The notes below the pieces were generated by a model. That model was given only the letters and a program-made list of their open reading frames with translations. It searched no databases and was not told where the DNA came from. DNA of 64,000 nt from Catenulispora acidiphila DSM 44928 (GTDB lineage Bacteria; Actinomycetota; Actinomycetes; Streptomycetales; Catenulisporaceae): NCBI RefSeq assembly GCF_000024025.1, contig NC_013131.1:8908229-8972228 (forward strand), read 5' to 3'. Numbering within the stretch: position 1 is the stretch's first letter; every line of letters begins with the position of its first letter. A program made the position numbers and the translations under genes. Of this stretch, positions 56,237 to 64,000 are shown one piece after another.

Positions 56237-56246
56237 TGCCTAGGCA
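56237..56246. promoter_or_regulatory. Candidate operator between the XRE regulator and aldo-keto reductase
   Basis: TGCCTAGGCA is a perfect 10-bp palindrome flanked by CCCG and CGGG, centred in the 96-bp divergent gap. Position suggests it is the regulator's binding site; there is no family consensus to test it against. Confidence 0.45.
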
Positions 56247-56293
56247 TCGGGCGGTCCTGGGTAAGGCGCGGCGCGAAGCGGATCGTTGCAGCC

Positions 56294-57337
56294 ATGACAA
56301 ACGAGACCACGCATCAGAACCTTGACACCGCCCGCCTGGGCACCACCGACATGACCATCTCCCGCGTCGGCTTCGGCTCCTGGGCCGTCGCCGGCAGCGG
56401 CTGGGCGTACAGCTGGGGCGCCACCGACGACGCCGAGTCCCTCGCCGCGATCCGCCACGCGATCGACGCCGGCGTCAACTGGATCGACACCGCCGCCGTC
56501 TACGGTCTCGGCCACGCCGAGGAACTGGTCGGCAAGGCGATCGCCGGCTACTCCGACGCCGACCGCCCCTACGTCTTCTCCAAGGTCGGCCTGGTCTGGA
56601 ATCCGGAGGACCCGCAGAGCGCACCGATCCGCACCATGAAGCCGGCCAGCGTCCGCCGCGAGGTGGAGGACTCCTTGCGCCGCCTGGGAGTCGAGCGCAT
56701 CGACCTCTACCAGGTCCACTGGCCCGACACCGGCGAAGCCTTCGTCTACGGCGCCGACACCGACGGCCCGCCCTCCCCGAACCACACGCCGATCGAGGAG
56801 TACTGGCAGGTGATGGCCGACCTCAAGACCGAGGGCAAGATCCGCGCCATCGCGCTCTCCAACCACGACGCCGCGCTGATGGACGTCGCCGAATCCATCG
56901 CGCACGTCGACGCCATCCAGCCGCCGTTCTCCGCCCTCAACCGCTCAGCCGCACCCGACATCGCGTGGGCGGAGGAGCACGACACCGGCGTCATCGTCTA
57001 CTCGCCGCTCCAGTCCGGCCTGCTCACCGGAGCGTTCTCCGCCGAGCGCGTCGCGGCGCTTCCCGCCGACGACTGGCGCCGCAGCAGCCCGGACTTCACG
57101 TCCGACCTCGCGGCGAACCTCCGCGTCGCCGACGCGCTCAAGCCGATCGCGGCTCGGCACGGGGTCAGCGTCGCCGAGGCCGCCATCGCCTGGACGCTCG
57201 CCTGGCCCGGCGTCACCGGCGCGATCGTCGGAGCCCGCACCGCCGCGCAGGTCGACGGCTGGGTGAACGCCGGCGCGGTGCGGCTGACCGCGCAGGATCT
57301 GGCCGAGGTCGCCGAGGCCATCGACATCGACCGGTAA
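56294..57337 (+). CDS. Aldo/keto reductase
   Basis: A 347-aa NADPH-dependent TIM-barrel oxidoreductase. Seen: NWIDTAAVYGLGHAEELVGK with the catalytic Asp and Tyr, VFSKVGLVW with the catalytic Lys, and YQVHWPD with the His. The NADP end IVGARTAAQV is typical. The substrate is unknown. It diverges from the MmyB-like regulator, its probable controller. Just after the stop a short direct repeat TAACCGGCGA occurs twice (57336-57355). Confidence 0.9.
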   Translation: MTNETTHQNLDTARLGTTDMTISRVGFGSWAVAGSGWAYSWGATDDAESLAAIRHAIDAGVNWIDTAAVYGLGHAEELVGKAIAGYSDADRPYVFSKVGLVWNPEDPQSAPIRTMKPASVRREVEDSLRRLGVERIDLYQVHWPDTGEAFVYGADTDGPPSPNHTPIEEYWQVMADLKTEGKIRAIALSNHDAALMDVAESIAHVDAIQPPFSALNRSAAPDIAWAEEHDTGVIVYSPLQSGLLTGAFSAERVAALPADDWRRSSPDFTSDLAANLRVADALKPIAARHGVSVAEAAIAWTLAWPGVTGAIVGARTAAQVDGWVNAGAVRLTAQDLAEVAEAIDIDR

Positions 57338-57409
57338 CCGGCGATAACCGGCGATAACTGACAACCCGTTGACCCGACTCCTGTCCCCGGCCGGGACTAT
57401 CGTGCGCCT

Positions 57410-58018
57410 ATGACGGACTCCACCACCGCCCTCACCGTCGTCCCGGCCAACCAGGCCTCCTGGGAGGACCTCCGCGCCGTCTTCGGCGACCGCGGAGTCC
57501 CGCACCACTGCCAGTGCCAGTGGTTCAAATTCCCCTCCAAAGACTGGCGCGCCATGCCCCAAGAGGACCGGGAATCCCAGCTCCGGACGCAGACCCGCTG
57601 CGGCGAGCCCGACGCCGAAGCCACCACCGGCGTGGTCGCCTATCTCGACGGCGAACCCGTCGGCTGGTGCGCCGTCGAACCCCGAACGGAGTACCCGCGG
57701 CTGCGGACGATGCGCGTGCCGTGGACCGGCCGCACCGAAGACCGCGACGACCCCGGCGTCTGGGCGATCACCTGCTTCGTCGTCCGCACCGGCTACCGCC
57801 GCCGCGGCGTCAGCAAGGCCTTGACCGAGGCCGCCGTCGCCTTCGCCCGCGAGCGCGGGGCGAGCGCCGTCGAGGGCTACGCGCTGGTCACCGAGCCCGG
57901 CAAGGAGGTCGTGTGGGGCGAGCTGTTCGTCGGGGCGAAGAGCACGTACGAGGACTGCGGGTTCCAGGAGGTCAGCAGCCCGACCCCGCGCCGCCGCGTG
58001 ATGAGGATCGAGGTCTGA
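57410..58018 (+). CDS. GNAT-family N-acetyltransferase
   Basis: A 202-aa acetyltransferase. The acetyl-CoA loop is RTGYRRRGVSKALTEAAV (motif RxxGxxG/A variant), preceded by the strand WAITCFVV. The N-terminal part HHCQCQWFKFPSKDW is Cys/Trp-rich, as in an actinobacterial GNAT subgroup. The substrate is unknown. It stands alone between the aldo-keto reductase and the ThDP enzyme. Confidence 0.85.
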   Translation: MTDSTTALTVVPANQASWEDLRAVFGDRGVPHHCQCQWFKFPSKDWRAMPQEDRESQLRTQTRCGEPDAEATTGVVAYLDGEPVGWCAVEPRTEYPRLRTMRVPWTGRTEDRDDPGVWAITCFVVRTGYRRRGVSKALTEAAVAFARERGASAVEGYALVTEPGKEVVWGELFVGAKSTYEDCGFQEVSSPTPRRRVMRIEV

Positions 58019-58106
58019 CCCTTGCGGAAGCCGGGCTCCGGACGGAAAGCTACTGGCACGTAACAACGCCGCCGTCCGTCCCCCGAGCCGACCGCAGGTG
58101 ACCGTC

Positions 58107-59777
58107 GTGACCGAAGCCCAGCCCGAAACCCCCCAGCCGCCGCACGGCGGCCAGATCTCCGTCGAGGTGGCGCGAGCCCACGGCGTCGAGACCATGTTCA
58201 CGCTCTCAGGCGGACACGTCTTCTCGCTCTACGACGGCGCGGTCAAGGCCGACCCGCCGCTGCCGATCCTGGACGTCCGCCACGAGCAGACCGCCGTGTT
58301 CGCCGCCGAGGCGACCGCCAAGCTGACCCGCAAGCCCGGCCTGGCGGTCCTGACCGCCGGCCCGGGCATCACCAACGGCGTCTCGGCGGTGACCACCGCG
58401 CATTTCAACGGCTCGCCGGTGGTCGTGCTCGGCGGCCGGGCCGCGGACTCCAACTGGGGCAAGGGCGCGCTGCAGGAGCTGGACCACCCGCCGCTGCTGG
58501 CTCCGGTGACCAAGCGCTCGGCGACCGTGCACACCACCGCGGCGCTGGCATCCGACCTCGACGACGCCTTCGCCCTCGCCGACGCGCCGCACCGCGGACC
58601 GGTCTTCCTCGACCTGTCCCTGGAGGCGGCGTTCGACGTCGACGCCAAGCCGCTGCCGACGGTCGGCGCCCGCGCGGCGCTCACCCCGGATCCCGACGCG
58701 CTCGCCGGCATCGGCGATCTGCTCGCGCGCGCCGCCAAGCCGGTGCTCGTCCTGGGCTCCGACGTCTGGATGGACGGCGCCGACACCGCCGCGCTGGCCT
58801 TCGCCGAGGAGACCGGGGTCCCGGTCATCACCAACGGCATGGGCCGCGGCATCCTGCCGCGCGGCCACCGCCAGCTGGTGACCCGGGCCCGCTCGGCCGC
58901 GTTCGGCGGCGCGGACCTGGTCATCGTCGTCGGCACTCCGCTGGATTTCCGCCTGGGCTACGGATTGTTCGGTGGCCGGGACGGCAACCCGCTCGCGCCG
59001 GTGGTGCACGTCGTCGACTCGCCTGGACAGCTGAGCGGCCACATCGGCCTGGCGGCGAGCGCCGCCGGCGACCTGTCCGCGGCCTTCGAGGGCATCGCTG
59101 AGTCCTGGCGCAAGGCCGCCAAGCCGGGCGCGTACGCGGACTGGCTGGCCGCCTTGCAGGACAAGGCCTCCACGGCTATCGCCGCCGATCGCGACCTGCT
59201 GACCGCCGCCTCGGATCCGATCCACCCGGCGCGCATCTACGGCGAGTTGCTGCCGCGCCTGGCCGACGACGCGGTGGTGATCGGGGACGGCGGCGACTTC
59301 GTCTCCTTCGCCGGCCGGTTCGTGGAGCCGGGCCGGGCCGGCTGCTGGCTGGACCCGGGTCCGTACGGCTGCCTGGGCACCGGCCTTGGCTACGCGATCG
59401 CCGCCCGGCTGGCGCGTCCGACGTCCCAGGTGGTCCTGCTGGTCGGCGACGGCGCCGCGGGCTTCTCGCTGATGGACGTGGACACCCTGGTGCGGCACGG
59501 GCTGCCGGTGGTCATGGTGATGGGCAACAACGCGTGCTGGGGGCTGGAGAAGCACCCGATGCAGGCGCTGTACGGCTACGACGTCGCCGCGGACCTGAAC
59601 CCGGACGCGCGCTACGACAAGGTCGTGCAGGCTCTCGGCGGCGGCGGGGAGTTCGTCACCGACCCGGCGCAGATCGGACCGGCGCTGGACCGCGCCTTCG
59701 CCTCGGGAATCCCGTACCTGGTCAATATCGCCACGGACCAGACGATCGCCTATCCGAGATCGACCACGGGGCTCTGA
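58107..59777 (+). CDS. Thiamine-diphosphate enzyme, acetolactate-synthase-like
   Basis: A 556-aa ThDP enzyme with the three-domain build of the acetolactate synthase/oxalyl-CoA decarboxylase family. The catalytic Glu lies in VRHEQTAVFAAEATAKLT, the central domain begins near residue 190, and the ThDP-magnesium motif is GDGAAGFSLMDVDTLVRHG followed by MGNN. No regulatory subunit (IlvN) follows, so it is probably not the anabolic synthase; the reaction is uncertain. The GTG at 58107 has AGGTGA five bases upstream and is preferred to the GTG at 58098. Confidence 0.85.
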   Translation: MTEAQPETPQPPHGGQISVEVARAHGVETMFTLSGGHVFSLYDGAVKADPPLPILDVRHEQTAVFAAEATAKLTRKPGLAVLTAGPGITNGVSAVTTAHFNGSPVVVLGGRAADSNWGKGALQELDHPPLLAPVTKRSATVHTTAALASDLDDAFALADAPHRGPVFLDLSLEAAFDVDAKPLPTVGARAALTPDPDALAGIGDLLARAAKPVLVLGSDVWMDGADTAALAFAEETGVPVITNGMGRGILPRGHRQLVTRARSAAFGGADLVIVVGTPLDFRLGYGLFGGRDGNPLAPVVHVVDSPGQLSGHIGLAASAAGDLSAAFEGIAESWRKAAKPGAYADWLAALQDKASTAIAADRDLLTAASDPIHPARIYGELLPRLADDAVVIGDGGDFVSFAGRFVEPGRAGCWLDPGPYGCLGTGLGYAIAARLARPTSQVVLLVGDGAAGFSLMDVDTLVRHGLPVVMVMGNNACWGLEKHPMQALYGYDVAADLNPDARYDKVVQALGGGGEFVTDPAQIGPALDRAFASGIPYLVNIATDQTIAYPRSTTGL

Positions 59778-59796
59778 GTTTTGTAGTCTCCAGCGC

Positions 59797-60456
59797 GTGA
59801 CTGACTGGGTGACCATATCCTCGCTGGCCACCGCCGGGACCACAGTGATCCTGGCGGCGGCCACGCTGAAATCGGTGCGGTCGGCCTCGCGCGCCGCGGC
59901 CGCCGCCGAGCGCGCCGTGCTGGTGGGGCTGCGGCCGGTGCTGCTGAACTCCCGGCTGACCGACCGCGACGAGAAGATCTTCTGGGCCGACGACCACTGG
60001 GCCGTGGTGAGCGGCGGCCGCGGCTACGCCGAGATCGTCGACGGCAACATCTACTTCGCGATCTCGATCCGCAACGCCGGCGCGGGCCTGGCGGTCCTGC
60101 AGGGCTGGACCGTCTCCGCCGAGCGCCGCGGACCGGAGGACCAGCACACGGCGCCGCAGGACTACCGCCGCATGGTCCGCGACCTGTACATCCCGGCGCA
60201 CGACATCGGGTACTGGCACGCCGCGATCCGCGACCCCGCCGACCCGATGTACGAGCCGATCGCGGCGGCGGTCAAGGAGCGGCAGGTGTTCACCGTCGAG
60301 GTCCTCTACAGCGACCACGAGGGCGGGCAGAGCAGCATCTGCCGCTTCGTCCTGCGGCCGCGCGACAAGGAGGGCAACCTCGCGGACTGGATCGCCGGGG
60401 TCGGACGGCACTGGAATCTGGACCGCCCGGACCCGCGGACCACGGAGTACGCCTGA
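59797..60456 (+). CDS. One-TM protein of unknown function
   Basis: A 219-aa protein: an N-terminal hydrophobic stretch WVTISSLATAGTTVILAAAT may anchor it, followed by a short basic/Ala helix (SVRSASRAAAAAERA) and a ~170-residue domain rich in beta-type segments (GNIYFAISIRNAGAGLAVLQGW, TVEVLYSDHEGGQSSICRFVL). Membrane-anchored proteins of this type are common and uncharacterised in actinomycetes. It starts with GTG 19 bp past the ThDP gene and may share its transcript. Confidence 0.7.
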   Translation: MTDWVTISSLATAGTTVILAAATLKSVRSASRAAAAAERAVLVGLRPVLLNSRLTDRDEKIFWADDHWAVVSGGRGYAEIVDGNIYFAISIRNAGAGLAVLQGWTVSAERRGPEDQHTAPQDYRRMVRDLYIPAHDIGYWHAAIRDPADPMYEPIAAAVKERQVFTVEVLYSDHEGGQSSICRFVLRPRDKEGNLADWIAGVGRHWNLDRPDPRTTEYA

Positions 60457-60506
60457 GGCGATATTCCCTTTGAGCACCGGGGACGCGCCGGTTAGCGTCG
60501 GATTCC

Positions 60507-61337
60507 ATGAGCGCCGAGACGACCGCCCCGGATCCCGGGAACTGGCTGGAGTACAACCGCGCCAACTGGGACGAGCGCGTGCCGATCCACGTGGACGGCA
60601 CGTTCTACGACCTGGCCGGGTTCGTCGCCGGGCGGGAGACGCTGGAGGCGTTCGAGCTGGCCGAGGTCGGCGACGTGCACGGCAAGAGCCTGCTGCACCT
60701 GCAGAGCCACATCGGCACCGAGACGCTGGGCTGGGCCCGGCACGGCGCTGTGGTCACCGGTCTGGACTTTTCGGGGGCGGCGATGGAGGCCGCGGCCGCG
60801 TTGGCGGACCGGATCGGGGTCGCGGGCTCGCGCTGGGTCACGTCGAACGTCTACGACGCCGCCGAGGCGCTCGGCGGGGAGCAGTTCGACGTGGTCTACA
60901 CGGGCAAGGGCGCTCTGTGCTGGCTGCCGGACATCGAGCGCTGGGCGCGGGTCGCGGCGTCGACGGTGAAGCCGGGCGGATTCCTGTACGTCTCGGAGTT
61001 CCATCCGTTCGGCAACACACTGGACGACGAGAGCGGCCGGACGGTCGCCTACGACTACTTCGACCGGTCGCCGCAGGTGTGGGACGAGCCCGGGACGTAC
61101 GCGGACTTCGAGGCGCCGACGGAGAAGAACGTGTCGGTGGAGTTCAGCCACGGGATCGGGGAGATCGTCAGCTCCCTGATCGGTGCGGGGCTGCGGCTGG
61201 AGTTCCTGCACGAGTTCGACATGACGCTGTTCCAGCGGTTCCGGGCGTTGGAGCGGCGCGACGGGGTCTACCGGCTGCCCGAGGGGACGCCTCGGGTGCC
61301 GTTGATGTTCTCGCTGCGGGCCGCCAAGCCTGAGTAG
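60507..61337 (+). CDS. SAM-dependent methyltransferase
   Basis: A 276-aa class I methyltransferase. Motif I is degenerate: LLHLQSHIGTETLGWA replaces the usual ExGxGxG, and TGLDFSGAAMEAA carries the motif II Asp. FDVVYTGKGALCWLPD is motif IV-like and VKPGGFLYVSEFHP the post-motif. It is related to UbiE/MenG-like small-molecule methyltransferases; the substrate is unknown. It lies 50 bp after the one-TM protein in the same direction. Confidence 0.85.
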   Translation: MSAETTAPDPGNWLEYNRANWDERVPIHVDGTFYDLAGFVAGRETLEAFELAEVGDVHGKSLLHLQSHIGTETLGWARHGAVVTGLDFSGAAMEAAAALADRIGVAGSRWVTSNVYDAAEALGGEQFDVVYTGKGALCWLPDIERWARVAASTVKPGGFLYVSEFHPFGNTLDDESGRTVAYDYFDRSPQVWDEPGTYADFEAPTEKNVSVEFSHGIGEIVSSLIGAGLRLEFLHEFDMTLFQRFRALERRDGVYRLPEGTPRVPLMFSLRAAKPE

Positions 61338-61376
61338 GCAGCCCGGACGCCATCGCGCCTCTACGGCTTCGCGTCT

Positions 61377-61766
61377 CTACAGCTTCGCCATGAAGCGCTC
61401 GGCGTTGACGATGACGCGGGTGATCTCGCCTTCGCCGACCAGGCGTCCGTCGGCATCGTGTGCGGCGACGGTGAAGCGCAGAAGCCGGTCGTCGCGGTGT
61501 GCGAGTTCGGCGGAAGCGGTGACCGCGCCGCCGACGGGGGTCGGGTACACATGGTCGAAGCGGATGCGCGTGCCGACGGTCGTCTGGCCCTCGGTGAGCA
61601 GCGGCTGGGCCGCGGCGACGGTGGCCTGCTCGGCGAGGGCGACGAGGCGCGGCGTGCCGAGGACCGGGAGGTCGCCGGAGCCGAGGGCCCGCGCGGTGTC
61701 GGCGTCGGTGACGTTCAGGGTGGTCTGCGCCTGGAGCGGCGCGCCTTCGGCGGGGGCTTCGGTCAC
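61377..61766 (-). CDS. Hotdog-fold thioesterase, FlK-like
   Basis: A 129-aa acyl-CoA thioesterase of the FlK family. The three catalytic positions of fluoroacetyl-CoA thioesterase (Thr42, Glu50, His76 in FlK) have exact counterparts with the same spacing: Thr38 (LGTPRLV), Glu46 (LAEQAT) and His72 (RFDHVYP). The substrate is most likely a small acyl-CoA; fluoroacetate resistance cannot be claimed from this. Convergent with the methyltransferase gene and divergent from bsaP. Confidence 0.82.
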   Translation of the reverse strand: MTEAPAEGAPLQAQTTLNVTDADTARALGSGDLPVLGTPRLVALAEQATVAAAQPLLTEGQTTVGTRIRFDHVYPTPVGGAVTASAELAHRDDRLLRFTVAAHDADGRLVGEGEITRVIVNAERFMAKL

Positions 61767-61838
61767 GCGTCGACCCTACACAGGAATCCCGCATCACCTG
61801 GTCGGCCGCACGCCCGGGCCAGGTGTTACCTTGCCTGC

Positions 61839-62018
61839 ATGGATTTCTGCGGGCAGTGCGGCGAGCCGGCGGCGGAGAGCGGCCACGAGCGGTGCGCCGC
61901 GCGGGCTGAGCTGGAGCCGCCGCGGTACTGCGGGCACTGCCGGCGGCGGATGGTCGTACAGGTCGTGCCGACCGGGTGGTCGGCGCGCTGCGTCGAGCAC
62001 GGGACAGTCACGGGCTGA
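61839..62018 (+). CDS. bsaP: Biotin synthase auxiliary protein, BsaP-like
   Basis: A 59-aa protein with three Cys pairs (FCGQCG, RYCGHC, and the separated Cys19 and Cys51), plus the conserved block [26 protein letters not shown]. This agrees with BsaP (Rv1590 in M. tuberculosis), reported to be needed for BioB activity in actinobacteria and thought to deal with its Fe-S cluster. Elsewhere the gene is usually next to bioB; here it is 6.5 kb downstream, on the same strand, alone between the thioesterase and biotinyl-carrier genes. ATG start; a terminator follows. Confidence 0.85.
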   Translation: MDFCGQCGEPAAESGHERCAARAELEPPRYCGHCRRRMVVQVVPTGWSARCVEHGTVTG

Positions 62019-62050
62019 GGACGGCTCTGAAGACAGCTCCGAGAACGGCT

Positions 62051-62088
62051 GAAGCGCGCCGCCGGGTCCTTCCGGTGTGGCGCGCTTC
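62051..62088. terminator. Bidirectional terminator between bsaP and the biotinyl carrier gene
   Basis: GAAGCGCGCC (62051-62060) pairs with GGCGCGCTTC (62079-62088), with an inner CCGG/CCGG stem. It lies 33 bp past bsaP and 35 bp past the convergent carrier gene, and both sides end in pyrimidine-rich stretches. Confidence 0.65.
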
Positions 62089-62122
62089 TCCCTGTCAGGC
62101 CTCGGGCACGCGGCCCGGTGCC

Positions 62123-62338
62123 TCAGCCGATCACGGCGATGAGGTCGCCCTCCTGCACCACGTCGCCCTCGGCGACGGCCAGGCGCGAGACCTTGCCCGA
62201 GACCTCGGCCAGGACCGGGATCTCCATCTTCATCGACTCGAGGATCACGAGGGTGTCGCCGTCCTCGACCTCGTCGCCCTCGGCCGCCACGATCTTCCAC
62301 ACGTTGGCCACCATCTCGGCGCGGACTTCCTCGGCCAC
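62123..62338 (-). CDS. Small biotinyl/lipoyl carrier protein (TB7.3-like)
   Basis: A 71-aa single biotinyl domain. The modified lysine lies in ESMKMEIPVLAE, and the frame ends VQEGDLIAVIG. It matches the pattern of the mycobacterial free-standing biotinylated protein TB7.3 (Rv3221c), which in that genus is next to pdtaS and whiB1; here those genes are 22 kb away. Likely a carboxyl carrier for an acyl-CoA carboxylase. GTG start with GGGAG nine bases upstream. Confidence 0.9.
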   Translation of the reverse strand: MAEEVRAEMVANVWKIVAAEGDEVEDGDTLVILESMKMEIPVLAEVSGKVSRLAVAEGDVVQEGDLIAVIG

Positions 62339-62427
62339 GTTCGATGCTCCCTCGCAGTCACAAGCTAAAGGTGTACCTGCGCATCCAATCACGCCGCACC
62401 GGTGAACCGCCCGCGCAGGGGGGCGAG

Positions 62428-63765
62428 TTACTCTCCGACCATCCGGCTGAGCGACTCCACGACCGCCGGATCGTAGTGGACTGCCAGCCCGAGCCGGATG
62501 TGGCGCAGCGCCTCGGTGCGCTCGGCCGACTCCGGCTGCGCGCCGGCGAGGTCGTCGTAGTCGTTGGCGACCCGCAGTATGCGGCTGGGCAGGGGACCCG
62601 CGGCGCCGAACGGGTCGGGGTGGTGCTCCACGATGTCCGCGGCGTTGCCCAGCGCCCCGGCGCGCCGGATCACCTCGGCGCCGGCCCGGGCCAGCTCGCG
62701 CTGGCGCACCAGGGACAGCGGGGCGGTGCGGCCGCCGTGGACGGGCTCGGCGACCGAGAGCTGCCCGATGTCGTGCATCAGCGAGGCGTACTCCAGGTCC
62801 AGCAGCTGCGCCTCGCTCAGGCCCAGCTCGCGGCCGATGCGCTGGCAGGTGCGGGCGACCCGGCGGGCGTGCCCGGGCTGGGTGAGGCCGGCCACCTCGG
62901 TGATGCGCGACAGTGCCCTGATCGTTTCCAGGTGCACTTCCTTGATCCGCGCGTAGCGGCGCAGCGCGAGCTGGGTGAAGGCCAGCGGCAGGCACAGCGC
63001 CGGCAGGACCCAGATCGACATGGTCCGCGAGGCCAGGCAGACCAGCAGCGCGGTGGCGACCACGGCCAGCCCGACGCGCGTGGTGAAGGTCGCCTCGTCC
63101 CGAGCCGCGGCCAGGATCGGCCGCCGATGCTGCCCGGCCTGCAGCATCGAGCCGACAACCCCGTCGCCGACGATGGCCAGCAGCAGGAAGCCGGCCGTCG
63201 CCGCACCCACCGCCACACTGTGCAGGTGGCGCGTGAGGAAGTCCGGATCGGCGAGGGTGGGATGCAGGAGCGCGGGATTGTCCGGCCGCGTGCCGAGCAC
63301 CCAGCGCAGGTAGCACATCCGGAACAGCCACGCGGTCAGCGCGACCATGAGGAAGCGGCGGACGGTGTAGTCCAGGGTGCTCGGCCGCCGGACCGCCATA
63401 TGCGGCACCGACCCGACCAGGAAGCCGAACGCCGCCACCGCGACCGCCTGCGGCGCGTTGTGCAGCGCCGGCTGATGCCCGATCTCGGTGAGCACGGCGT
63501 AGGCCAGACCGGTCGCCGCCCCGAGCGGCGCCGCCTCCCGCCCGCCCGGCAGCCGCACCCGGAACGCCTCGCCCGCGGCGATGATCGCCCCGAAGGCGAC
63601 GGCGTACCCGGGCTGGCTGAAGCCGTGCACCGCGCACGAGGCGACCGCGGCGAACGCCACGAAGCACGCGAGCACCAGCAGCAGCGGATTGCTCTGCGCC
63701 CAGGCGGTCTGCGCATCACTGTCGGGCTCCAGCGCCCGATGGCTCGGCGGCTTGGCGTGGTTCAT
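62428..63765 (-). CDS. Membrane protein with C-terminal HD (HD-GYP-like) domain
   Basis: A 445-aa protein. The N-terminal ~270 residues hold about seven membrane helices (a MASE-like sensor layout). The C-terminal domain from ~290 has HARRVARTCQRIGRELG, LMHDIGQLS (the HD pair), and IVEHHPDPFG, matching an HD-GYP-like phosphohydrolase, but the GYP tripeptide is absent, so c-di-GMP cleavage is doubtful. It may sense a membrane signal. Its ATG overlaps the stop of the next upstream gene by four bases. Confidence 0.82.
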   Translation of the reverse strand: MNHAKPPSHRALEPDSDAQTAWAQSNPLLLVLACFVAFAAVASCAVHGFSQPGYAVAFGAIIAAGEAFRVRLPGGREAAPLGAATGLAYAVLTEIGHQPALHNAPQAVAVAAFGFLVGSVPHMAVRRPSTLDYTVRRFLMVALTAWLFRMCYLRWVLGTRPDNPALLHPTLADPDFLTRHLHSVAVGAATAGFLLLAIVGDGVVGSMLQAGQHRRPILAAARDEATFTTRVGLAVVATALLVCLASRTMSIWVLPALCLPLAFTQLALRRYARIKEVHLETIRALSRITEVAGLTQPGHARRVARTCQRIGRELGLSEAQLLDLEYASLMHDIGQLSVAEPVHGGRTAPLSLVRQRELARAGAEVIRRAGALGNAADIVEHHPDPFGAAGPLPSRILRVANDYDDLAGAQPESAERTEALRHIRLGLAVHYDPAVVESLSRMVGE

Positions 63766-64000
63766 GCCGGGGACTCCTCAGAGTCCCGCGCATCAGGATC
63801 ACGCGGCGGCCACACCGCGTCCCCGGGCCCGAAGAAGTGCAGCGACGCCCCACCCGCACCCCGCGCGAACCACGAAGGACCGGCAGACGCCCCCGGCCGA
63901 CCATCGGCCTCCCCGGACTCGGCGGAGTCCCCCGAATCACCGCCCTTCGACACCTCGCCAGAGGGCTCGGGCGCCACCCACGGCTCCGGCGAAGGGGTCC
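63762..64000 (-). CDS. C-terminal part of a protein that starts outside the window
   Basis: The minus-strand frame is open to the window edge and ends with TGA overlapping the start of the HD-protein gene (ATGA), so the two are translationally coupled. The visible ~78 residues are acidic and Ser/Gly/Pro-rich (EVSKGGDSGDSAESGEADG) and end SLHFFGPGDAVWPPRDPDAR-DSEESPA. No family is recognised. A GTG at 63977 could start a 71-aa protein, but the frame continues upstream. Confidence 0.6.
   Translation of the reverse strand, partial: TPSPEPWVAPEPSGEVSKGGDSGDSAESGEADGRPGASAGPSWFARGAGGASLHFFGPGDAVWPPRDPDARDSEESPA

Overview
The window comes from a high-GC actinomycete of the Streptomyces/Catenulispora type. 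The support is GC-rich codon use with many GTG starts, a full 14-gene nuo operon, a WhiB1-class protein, a PdtaS-like kinase, a DasR regulon with dre operators, nickel superoxide dismutase with its protease, an RsbW/SigF-type pair, F420-type oxidoreductase folds and a BsaP-type biotin synthase helper. The species cannot be read from the sequence. No tRNA, rRNA, CRISPR array, insertion sequence or prophage was seen; this is core chromosome with some lineage-specific genes.

Layout. 1-388: a decayed tandem array in which the last ~20 codons, stop and 3' flank of an upstream gene are repeated four times. 417-17554 (minus): polyprenyl diphosphate synthase downstream of nuoA-N; the nuo promoter region carries a Rex-like operator and a distal CRP-like palindrome. 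18035-28324: a putative secreted Ser/Pro-rich protein, a large leucine-rich-repeat protein with an Ala/Glu-rich tail and 18-residue repeats, a kinase-fold protein, a membrane protein, a luciferase-like oxidoreductase, an arylamine N-acetyltransferase and a DUF4132-like protein. 28409-33652: HAD phosphatase, malic enzyme, polar amino-acid ABC transporter. 33884-41648: CGNR zinc-finger protein, sodX/sodN, anti-sigma plus SigF-like sigma, membrane protein, diacylglycerol-kinase-like protein, WhiB1-like protein (with an upstream CRP-like site), PdtaS-like kinase.

41760-55338 interleaves biotin synthesis (bioF, bioD, bioB) with N-acetylglucosamine/chitobiose use: nagA behind tandem dre-like sites, and a minus-strand operon dasA-dasB-dasC-GH3 hexosaminidase-SIS isomerase/deaminase, divergent from dasR, with two dre sites between dasA and dasR. 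Imported chitobiose would be cleaved by the GH3 enzyme, deacetylated by NagA after phosphorylation (no kinase in the window) and deaminated by the SIS enzyme, the phosphosugar relieving DasR. An ECF sigma factor with a membrane partner sits between nagA and this operon.

55313-64000: an XRE/MmyB-like regulator divergent from an aldo-keto reductase, a GNAT enzyme, a ThDP enzyme, a one-TM protein, a methyltransferase, an FlK-like thioesterase, the 59-aa BsaP-like protein, a 71-aa biotinyl carrier and a membrane HD-domain protein translationally coupled to a gene that runs off the window. The most distinctive observations are the gene-tail repeat array, the 18-residue repeats in the LRR protein, paired Rex/CRP signals at nuo, the same CRP-like signal at whiB1, and the detached bsaP. 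Nothing was run through a database; all names rest on motifs and gene order.
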